A stretch of DNA of 64,000 nt from Ophiobolus disseminans (lineage: Eukaryota > Ascomycota > Dothideomycetes > Pleosporales > Phaeosphaeriaceae), in NCBI GenBank assembly GCA_010093685.1, contig MU006218.1:965766-1029765 (forward strand). The letters are read 5' to 3'. This document shows, piece after piece, positions 57,501-64,000 of the stretch. Under the pieces are notes generated by a model. It worked only from the letters and a program-made list of their open reading frames with translations. It did not search any database and had not been told where the DNA came from. Each line of letters begins with the position of its first letter. Position 1 is the stretch's first letter. Position numbers and translations under genes: made by a program.

Positions 57501-57654
57501 TGCCACCGAGCTCAAGCTCACGAACAAGACCGAGTTCCGTGAGAAGCTTGGCGCCATTGACGATCCGAGTTATATCTGCTATCCTCCCCACGGGCTGGGT
57601 CCGTTGGCAGTCAAGGCTATCTTGAACTTCTTCAGCGACGAAGATGATAACTAG
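54511..57654 (+). CDS. erdS: Aspartyl-tRNA synthetase fused to DUF2156 domain (ergosteryl-aspartate synthase type)
   Basis: Single exon, 1047 residues. Residues 1-145 are Ser/Thr-rich and disordered. A basic helix (SKNQLRKHERQAQQEERH) typical of eukaryotic AspRS comes next. An OB-fold anticodon-binding domain (about 220-330, VFRARIHHLRKMSSKFVF) leads to the class II core: motif 2 FRAENSNTYRHLTEYTG near 458 and motif 3 GGGIGLERILML near 659. From about residue 725 a DUF2156 (GNAT-like aminoacyl transferase) domain follows, with WRDDFTGAAVGFVPQDGFAITVGDP, KPLWLLVGAQSEEVLATKFNWRTFSVTGEQRV and YIVTHALKMVGAAGATTVTFGGG. This is the architecture of fungal ErdS, which transfers Asp from Asp-tRNA to ergosterol. 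A dedicated hydrolase (ErdH) is not in the window. It may also serve as a canonical AspRS. Confidence 0.93.
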   Translation: MSLKKALSKLKPGSSHSNPASDEESSTKTLPTAATSANGGIRTQSPGAAPRTSGIFSHRASGDFKRSDVTSPTDSRSSIDQGPRHSLTGLLGRRTDSPNRSGTSKSGNHQRSGSLSTHSPIRAVKEKLHIGDNSSSDDGLPLNREGDPMSKNQLRKHERQAQQEERHKLNVEKERELERRRKEMEEQANAELTPEQKAKYGSFHPNAYAGEWKHEPRMKIQDFSAKDVGKEVVFRARIHHLRKMSSKFVFFMFRQQLATIQGVLLEHADISKYMLYWAEHLDAETVVLVKGILQEPKAKQGEVLGATIHDVEVSVHAMHVEAAVTDHLPFNVNEAEVSRAEVKAELAREDQKDGHTRVRISDRTRLTNRVIDLRTTASQGIFRIQSGICSLFRQQLDSEGFIEIHTPKLQGGATESGASVFKIDYFGRGAFLAQSPQLAKQMAISADFGKVYEIGAVFRAENSNTYRHLTEYTGLDLEMQIDEHYHEVLRVLDRTFKAIFKGIYERYRPEIEVIKKHFPHEDLVWLDETPVLPFAQAVRMLNETGWKDENGNPLDENEDLGTRDEVQLGRVIKERLGTDYYILDKFPANARPFYAMPDPNDPNVTNSFDIFCRGQEILSGGQRIHDAEMLLEKMRKLKVDPASMEDYIQGFQWGAPPHGGGGIGLERILMLMMSLGNIRHASMFPRDPKSLPEKPVIKQLRHPEASTMHPPWEGQDRAVAMIDFQPIEKLIANYGDATNTSWLEPRTEIWRDDFTGAAVGFVPQDGFAITVGDPLCHQSQLLKTMAGYLKYIKKERNLKPLWLLVGAQSEEVLATKFNWRTFSVTGEQRVDPVHNPAEKDGDVQRKIRHAEKDGVKITDYALGSPPPADIKQKVDTRVEDWLKNRKGKQVHLTNIHPWQDEEHRQYHIAYTPDGVICAFVAMAQLSPDHGWQVKYSLDFPNAPSGSIEYIVTHALKMVGAAGATTVTFGGGASSKFTPGHNVKGTRVKVLSRAYHAIATELKLTNKTEFREKLGAIDDPSYICYPPHGLGPLAVKAILNFFSDEDDN

Positions 57655-58224
57655 ATAGTGCATAGACGGAAGAGAACACGTACACGCATGGATTATGAAT
57701 GGATGAATGGATGGAATGAGCGCAGTGATGCGCTGCTGGCATGATACCACGGAGTACGCGAGATGGGCACTATTGTCTTTTGGTATTGATTAGAGCAGGA
57801 AGATGATATTCCTTTTGTCCAAGCTAGCTGTATTACCCCTTTTGATTTTTGCCCCTGAATTCGAAATACCCTTTACCCTGACTTTGCTTGTACCAAAACA
57901 ATTGCAGTGATGTGTTAAGCAATGTAGAAAAGGAGTGTTGGCGTTTGTTTTAACGCAGAGTTCAGGTTCTCCTTCATGCTCACTTCCACCTCTTCAGGTA
58001 AGATAGCGCGACGCACGGCATGGCTTAGACTATGCTTTTGCTCGAGGCGATAGAGATTTTGTATCTATATCCAAATAGCGAGATATACATTGCACACGCA
58101 GTAGAAATTAGAGCGTATAGGTCGACATCGCGTATCGTAAGTGCAAGTTGACAGCGAAATCATAGCTCCGTTGCAGCACAGACGAAGTTTCCATCTGATG
58201 CTACTTTGCACACATATCCAACAT
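57655..58224. other. 3' flank of erdS
   Basis: About 570 bp, AT-richer downstream sequence leading into the repeat array. No gene seen. Confidence 0.5.
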
Positions 58225-59240
58225 GCTCAAATAGGAAGGTTTAAGTAGGAGCATCGATTACTGCAGTGAATTTAGTGAAACAAGAGCCTCAATTTCAACC
58301 CTCTTAGTCCGCTTTTCTAGTCGAAAGTGATTAGCAAACTGCTATCTTTGCTTTCACTACAGATTTCGAACCTGCCTAATTAGGCAGGTATTAAGTGGGT
58401 GTATGTTACTGTAGTGATTTGTGTGCGTTGAGGGGCCTCTACTGCACCGCAGTCAACACGGCACTTGTAATCAAGTGCGCCGATTCACGCTTCACGCATT
58501 CTCTTACTACTATTGCAAGATTTTTTGAACCTGCCTTTTCAGGCAACTATTCGTGCAGGGCGTTGAAAACTGCAGATTCTCATTTGTTCCTCAGACTCAA
58601 CTAAGATTTATCTAAGTTTTCGTTGCTCCCTACATGGACTGAGTGCCTTTTTGCTGCTTTCACCGCATATATTGAACCTTCCTAATTCAGCAGTCTTCAG
58701 AATTTAGTGTAGATTGCTGAAGTTTTTGGGGTTGCTTTAAGAACTTAATTAGGATCTGTCTGAGTTTCGACTTAAGTTGAGTACGTTGAGTGCTTTCGCT
58801 GCACACGACGCGAAAGACGCGAAAGTTGAACCTTCCTAATGCGGTAGGTATAAGCTTAGGTGTCGATTGCAGTGAGTTTCACGCATGCCTCACCGGCTTA
58901 CCTAAGGTTCGGTTCAAATTTAGCGCGGGTTGAGTGCGTTCATGTCTTGTAGCTCTCCGTCACTGTGAATACATGCGTGGAATTTAAACCTTTCTAACGT
59001 GGTATATACAGAGTTCAAGCGTGATTTGTGTAAGTTTCACGCATGCGTGATGGACTCTACTAAGATTCAACATAATGCACTGCGTTGCTCCATGCTTGCC
59101 TTTCACTGCAAGGATATGCACCATATCGGAACCTTCCTAATGCGGTAGGTCTCAAACTTGGTGTGGATTGTTGTAGGCTTTCAACTGAGGGTGGAGGACT
59201 CAACTCAGATTCAAGTCGTGCGTGACAACTTGCGTCAGCC
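58225..59240. repeat. Degenerate tandem repeat array, about 7 units of about 150 bp
   Basis: The phrase gaaccttcctaatgcggtag or a close variant recurs at about 58368, 58527, 58674, 58827, 58985 and 59129, spacing 144-159 bp; a weaker copy starts near 58229. Other shared parts recur in the same order: a GTGTNGATTGNNGTGAGTTTCACGC stretch, a CTCAACTAAGATTC stretch, GAGTGCGTT and CTTTCACTGCA just before the next unit. Copies differ at many positions. In the second unit the phrase forms a perfect palindrome (CCTGCCTAATTAGGCAGG, 58371-58388). Confidence 0.75.
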
Positions 59241-59878
59241 AATACATAACCCTGCTGCGCTGATGTAAGACAGCGCATCTCTTCCGCCAAACTCCGCGGC
59301 CTTGTCTTGTTCTCAACTCCACTACAAACGGAAGTCATACTCGGGACTTTGTTGTATCCACCAATTTCTTCTTCAGCCTTCATCAGCGCAAAATGCTCGG
59401 AGGAGAAGACACCTAAATCGGGACGCGATCCGTCAGCCTCACACGTCCCTGAGCCGAAGGATCGGCGGGGCAAACTCGGGGCGAGATGGATTGCGGGGTC
59501 GATCGCGCCCAGCTTTGTGGGCACTCGGAGCTTCAACACGGCTTCGTAACTTTGCTTCACCATGGCTGTGATTGGCCAATGGCTCGCTCATGGCTTCCAG
59601 AGTTAGCGTTGATGATGGGTCTGACGTTGAAGCGTCTCGTGCTGGCGTCGGATGGCCTATGAAGAGGCAGGATGCGCTTGCGTGGGACTGGAACGGGAAG
59701 TGAGAGATATAAGACTTGCTGAGAGCCGCTCGTAATTGTCTTCGATCAAAAGGAAAACTTGCCACGGGTTGTGACTAGCTGGCGACATCATTGACGGCTT
59801 TCGTCTGAATCTGCGACAACTACTCCTCCAGCAGGATTCCGCACCTCTTACTTCACACGCACCTACCAACGCTCCGCC
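59241..59878. other. Intergenic region
   Basis: Right flank of the repeat array and P450 promoter. Overlapping ORFs on both strands at 59060-59570 carry no family features and I treat them as chance. Confidence 0.45.
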
Positions 59879-61450
59879 ATGTCGATAAGTACCTATCTCC
59901 TTACGCCATACACCATCCTTCTCCTTCCGGTCCTATACTACCTCCTTCCATACATCCGCAACTGGCAGATCCGCGATATCCCCGCGCCCTTCCCCGCAGC
60001 ATGGACAAACCTATGGCTTCTCTTCCAGTGCCGCACGGGAAAGCGCTACCTCGCAGTCCACGAAGCGCACGCAAAGTATGGAAAGCTTGTTCGCATCCAG
60101 CCGCATCACGTTAGTGTCGCAGACGCCGACGCTATCCCGCATATCTACGGTCATGGCAACGGCTTCTTGAAAAGCGAATACTACGATGCGTTTGTGAGCA
60201 TCAAGAGGGGTCTGTTCAATACAAGGGACCGGGCAGAGCACACCAGGAAGAGGAAGACGGTGTCGCATACGTTCTCGGCGAAGAGTGTGGGACAGTTCGA
60301 GCAGTACATTCATCACAATTTGGAGGAGCTGCAAAAGCAATGGGATATACGAGCGAACCAAAAGAAGGGAGACTGGTACCAGATGGACGCTCTACACTGG
60401 TATGACCCTTCATATGATGGACAGATTGAATCAGCATACTAACATTAGCACCTCAGGTTCAACTACCTCGCCTTTGATGTCATTGGTGATCTCGCATTCG
60501 GCGCCCCATTCGGCATGCTCGAGAAAGGCAAAGACTTTGCCGAAGTTAAGCAGCCCTCCGGCCAAACCACCTACGCCCCGGCCATCGAAGTCCTTAACCG
60601 CCGCGGCGAAGTCTCTGGCACAATCGGCTGCTTTCCACAGATCAAGCCATACGCAAAATACTTCCCTGACCCATTCTTCAGCCAGGGCATGAAAGCGATC
60701 CAAGATCTCGCGGGTATTGCTATCGCGCGTGTAAACGCGAGGTTAGAGAAGCCATCGGATCGCGTAGACTTGCTGGCAAGACTGATGGAGGGACGTGATG
60801 AAACAGGACAGAAGCTAGGCAAGGAAGAGTTGACCGCTGAAGCGTTGACGCAGTTGATCGCCGGAAGTGATACCACCAGCAACACATCTTGCGCACTGCT
60901 GTACCACTGCCTCACACACCCGAACGTTGTCAAGAAGTTGCAGGCGGAGCTAGACGAAGCGTTGCCAGATATCGATGCCGTACCTACGTTCGCTTCCGTG
61001 CGCGACCTACCATACCTCGACTGCGTCATCAAAGAAACAATGCGCATCCACAGCACTTCCTCGCTCGGTCTACCACGTATGATTCCACCAGGCCCCGGTG
61101 TCACGCTTTTAGGCCACCACTTCCCACAAGGCACCGTGCTCTCCGTTCCCGCGTACACAATCCACCACAGCAAGGAGATATGGGGCTCTGATGCCGACGA
61201 GTTCCGGCCTGAGCGGTGGGAGAGCGTCACGGAGCAGCAGAAGGCGGCATTCATTCCTTTCAGCTACGGACCAAGAGCATGTGTGGGCAGGAACGTCGCG
61301 GAGATGGAGCTGGCACTTATCGTGGGCACGGTGTTCAGGCGGTATGAGTTTGAGCTGAGACAGGGTGAGATGGAGACTAGGGAGGGCTTCTTGAGAAAGC
61401 CTTTGGCGTTGGAGGTGGGCATGAGGAAAAGACATGAGGCAAGGCGTTGA
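59879..61450 (+). CDS. Cytochrome P450, benzoate 4-monooxygenase-like (CYP53)
   Basis: Two exons (59879-60399, 60457-61450) give 504 residues. An N-terminal anchor (YLLTPYTILLLPVLYYLLPYI) precedes a proline hinge (DIPAPFPAAWTN). Landmarks are FNTRDRAEHTRKRKTVSHTFS, FNYLAFDVIGDLAFGAPFGML, the I-helix oxygen motif AGSDTTS, the K-helix ETMR, FRPERW, and the heme loop FSYGPRACVGRN with the axial Cys near residue 448. The opening TRDRAEHTRKRKTVSHTFS and GCFPQIKPYAKYFPDPFF are characteristic of CYP53, which 4-hydroxylates benzoate in aromatic breakdown. The substrate is inferred from that resemblance. It stands without other aromatic catabolism genes nearby. Confidence 0.88.
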
Positions 61451-61668
61451 AGGCAGGCGGATCAATGAGAAGCTGCAATATCTCAAGAGACGCAGATTTT
61501 ACGCACGCAATGTCAGGGGTATTGTGTTGATTGATATTTTCTTGTACATATCTTTTAGCGTCGTCGGATGAATGAATATTCACCTCGGAAGTACGCTGCG
61601 TTAATCCTCCCTTCAATAATGATACACGAAAGGCGTATAAGAGCGTCTCAACTCCACCTCAAGTCTCA

Positions 61669-63282
61669 CTACTTCTCAAGTCGCATCTCCCGGATCAACG
61701 CCGGGGTCTTCAGCCTAGCCCACTCCTTGCCGTCCTTGCGTACAGTGTACCTCAGGTCACCTATCTCAACAGTAACCCCAGGAGATCCGATCCTAGGTGC
61801 AGGATCAACAAAGTCCAGGTCTGACCAAAGATGGGCCAAGACTGTCTCATAAGGCTGACTGAGAGGCGCATGGTCCCCAAATTGATAGGCATCTGGGTAG
61901 AGTTCGCGTAGTGTGGGCGCGCGATCAACCTTGTTGTCATCATTTCCGCCCTTCTCAATGTGTTCTTGTTCGAACATGGTGCTGATAAAGTCCGCCAAAA
62001 TACGCACTGGCTTCTCGTTCTGGCGGTAGGCGTTCACCCAGGGTAGGTTGATGGCTTCTTGAATCTTGACCATCATCTCTTCGTTATTGTTCTCATACGC
62101 AACACGGGCTAAATGGAGAGGGCGCTCAAGCTCCTGAAACACGGATGTGTTCCAGCCTTTGGGTCCGTAGATTGCTTGAACATTAACAAACTGTGCAAAG
62201 GCTTCAGTCTTGCGGAGACGCGGCTCGAGGTTTGCGTTGGTGGCCGGGCCATCTGCCACTGCCAATAGATCTGCGAGGACTTTCAGCCACTGATCTCGGA
62301 AGTTGATGTAAGCGTCGTTCGTTGGTATCCCCTCAGTCAGGTCCTTAGATACGTTCCCTCGTCTTGCCGGAAAGTTCGGGCCTTCGGGTAGTGAGGACTC
62401 CACCCGCATTTTCGTCAGTGGTTCAAGTATGAAACACAGTGCTGTCACTGCTTCGTCAAATTCCCAGGCAAAATAGTCGTGTACCCTCGCCGTGATTTTG
62501 AGACTTCTGAGGGCATGAAGACTTCCAGATTCTGCGTTTTCGAGGAAAAGATCCCCTAGTTTGCGCATAGAGCCCCTGAAAGCGTAAAGCTCATACTCCT
62601 CCAGGGTGATATAGCCGGGTCCAGTACCTTTATGACGCCCGAATACTGCTCCTAGAGGGAATATGACCTCAAGGTTCCGAATCATACGCAAGCCCTCTTG
62701 GCATAACATAGAGCTTGTTGAGTAGTCATGATATTCATTCTGCGTGTGCGCATGTCGGTTCCAAACTTTCCCCATGATCTCTATGAGGTTGGCTTGAACA
62801 TATACTTCGAAAACAGATTCTCCATACAGCACTGAAGAAGCTTCCTCGTTTATCTGGCGATTAGTCTTCAGAATGGCCGCCTTAACTTCATGTTCTCGAG
62901 AAGCGACGACCTTCGGGAATAGATTTCGAAATATCATGAAGCGGAGTTCGGTCGGTAGCCTCATTAAGTGGCATGGAAGAGTGTTAGAGCCCATTTGGTG
63001 CTTCTCGCACAAGTGGTAGGGAGGGTCTTGCTCTGCAAATCGGTCGCAAAGCTGACCACACTCCTCGACAGTTTGACATCTGCCCGCCCGTACATGGCTC
63101 CAACTGTGTTTTCCGCATACCGGGAAATATCCGGGCTTCGTTATCTTGCCTTTGTACGTGCAAAGCGTGCCCTTATTGGTGAGAGCATTGCACAACCCGC
63201 TGCGCGGGTCGTCGTGAAATGGGCAGTTTTCGTGATTAGCGGGGCTTGATGCCCTTGAGCCTTCATCGGACGTGCTACTCAT
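61669..63282 (-). CDS. F-box-like protein of unknown function with N-terminal Cys region
   Basis: Single exon, 537 residues. The first about 95 residues are Cys/His-rich (HENCPFHDD, GLCNALTNKGTLCTYKG, FPVCGKHSWSHV, RCQTVEECGQLC, YHLCEKHQ), possibly a zinc-binding region. LMRLPTELRFMIFRNLFP (about 105-122) is an F-box-like helix-loop-helix typical of many ascomycete lineage-specific proteins, followed by LKTNRQINEEASSVLYGESVF, the usual next element. The rest is helical with no known domain. Such proteins may be SCF substrate adaptors; that is inference. It runs opposite to, and about 220 bp from, the P450 gene. Confidence 0.83.
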   Translation of the reverse strand: MSSTSDEGSRASSPANHENCPFHDDPRSGLCNALTNKGTLCTYKGKITKPGYFPVCGKHSWSHVRAGRCQTVEECGQLCDRFAEQDPPYHLCEKHQMGSNTLPCHLMRLPTELRFMIFRNLFPKVVASREHEVKAAILKTNRQINEEASSVLYGESVFEVYVQANLIEIMGKVWNRHAHTQNEYHDYSTSSMLCQEGLRMIRNLEVIFPLGAVFGRHKGTGPGYITLEEYELYAFRGSMRKLGDLFLENAESGSLHALRSLKITARVHDYFAWEFDEAVTALCFILEPLTKMRVESSLPEGPNFPARRGNVSKDLTEGIPTNDAYINFRDQWLKVLADLLAVADGPATNANLEPRLRKTEAFAQFVNVQAIYGPKGWNTSVFQELERPLHLARVAYENNNEEMMVKIQEAINLPWVNAYRQNEKPVRILADFISTMFEQEHIEKGGNDDNKVDRAPTLRELYPDAYQFGDHAPLSQPYETVLAHLWSDLDFVDPAPRIGSPGVTVEIGDLRYTVRKDGKEWARLKTPALIREMRLEK

Positions 63283-64000
63283 GGTTGAGCGTAGCTGTAG
63301 ACGTCAGGTTGATTGGATGCAGGTTGAGGCTGAGGGTCGGCAGCGGGGTGCAGTGTAAACAGTGGCAGGAAGGAGCTCCTCTAGCGCGGCGCATCCTCAC
63401 GTGACGAGAGCACGTGCAGCGTGGGTGCTTTGAGGTCATTCCGACTCATCTTTTTCGAAAAGAAAATTACTTGCTTCTACAAGCTTGTACCGGGTACAAT
63501 ATGCGCTTGTTGATTGTTGACATGCAGTCAGTCGTTGTCACCAGATTCAAGTCTGCGGAAGTGTTTCCAGATTTCATCTGCATCACCAAAATGAGCGAGG
63601 TACGAACGCCTCTCTTTTTACTTTCTTTCACACACTACTTACATGAATAAACAGGAATAGTAGCTGTTATTGTTACAGGGAAAAGTTCTCTTTATTATCT
63701 GACGTTCTTAGCTAGGTACTTTGAAAGTGACTTTCAGATTGAGTTCTGATTGGAGAGAAACACGTGTTCTTAACGTAGGCTAACTGGCTAGAATCTAGAA
63801 AAGGGTATCAGTTCGCGCCAGTGATCAAGGCCGAACTCAACGTTTACACCCTTGGAATCGATTCAATAGATCCTTAGAAGCTGAGACTTATTTTTGTTGA
63901 ATATAGGTGTCACCACGGTACGACCAGTCAGCCAGTACTTATTCTTGTGTACTGGCCATTCCATCCAGAATCTTCCCACTCTTTTGTATGTCACTTTCAC
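63283..64000. other. Right-edge region without a recognised gene
   Basis: The 720 bp include the promoter of the F-box-like gene. A short frame at 63501-63650 (+) lacks family features; the remainder is AT-richer and unassigned. Confidence 0.4.

Noticed and set aside
59060..59563. Minus-strand frame of 167 codons overlapping the repeat array
   Set aside because: Composition looks random and it crosses the end of the tandem array; no recognisable domain.
1..64000. A secondary-metabolite cluster (P450, MFS pump, questin-oxidase-like and FAD enzymes are all present)
   Set aside because: They are spread over 60 kb among housekeeping genes and no polyketide synthase, peptide synthetase or terpene cyclase is present.
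1..64000. CRISPR arrays, insertion sequences or viral genes
   Set aside because: None seen; the window is fungal nuclear DNA with intron-containing genes and no transposase or reverse transcriptase frames.

Overview
The window is a piece of a filamentous ascomycete genome, most likely Dothideomycetes (Pleosporales-like). Genes are mostly interrupted by short GT-AG introns of about 45-60 nt with CTAAC-type branch sites. The gene content (palC, calnexin, HET proteins, rhodopsin-like SAT4-type membrane proteins, a CYP53-like P450, a questin-oxidase-like protein, an AspRS-DUF2156 fusion) is typical of Pezizomycotina. I rebuilt gene models by hand from reading frames, splice signals and remembered family features; no database was searched, and the species is an inference.

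Layout. 0-5 kb: a HET-domain gene running off the left edge, an FAD/NAD(P) oxidoreductase and a rhodopsin-like membrane protein, all on the minus strand. 6-21 kb: housekeeping genes, namely a Fun30/SMARCAD1 remodeller, VMA21 (V-ATPase assembly, + strand), a DUF2406 protein, mitochondrial methylmalonate-semialdehyde dehydrogenase, calnexin and a Reg1-like phosphatase regulator. 22-31 kb: a DHA2-type efflux pump, a small Cys/His protein, a 12-kDa complex I subunit, palC and an amino-acid permease. 31-42 kb: a tRNA-Asp, a GT34-like glycosyltransferase, an SH3BGR-like acidic protein, a bZIP factor, a Kv-beta-like aldo-keto reductase and a secreted protein. 42.5-45.7 kb: a gene-poor, AT-richer stretch with a broken HET gene and a very unusual tRNA gene. 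45.8-57.7 kb: an MscS channel with an EF-hand, alpha-tubulin (9 exons), a questin-oxidase-like protein and the AspRS-DUF2156 fusion (ErdS type). 58.2-59.2 kb: a degenerate tandem repeat of about 150 bp. 59.9-63.3 kb: a CYP53-like P450 and an F-box-like protein.

The strongest unusual signal is at 43819-44004. Read contiguously it is not a tRNA. Removing two insertions of 50 and 52 nt that carry GT...CTAAC...AG signals, plus a 12-nt intron at the canonical 37/38 position, leaves a 72-nt tRNA-Ala(CGC). Its acceptor, D, anticodon and T stems all pair, and a T6 terminator follows. This would be a tRNA gene split by mRNA-type (spliceosomal) introns, one of them inside the A box. I am not aware of a described case.

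There is no obvious biosynthetic cluster. Functional links are limited: ErdS uses Asp-tRNA(Asp), and a tRNA-Asp gene also lies in the window; VMA21 and FUN30 share a short divergent promoter.
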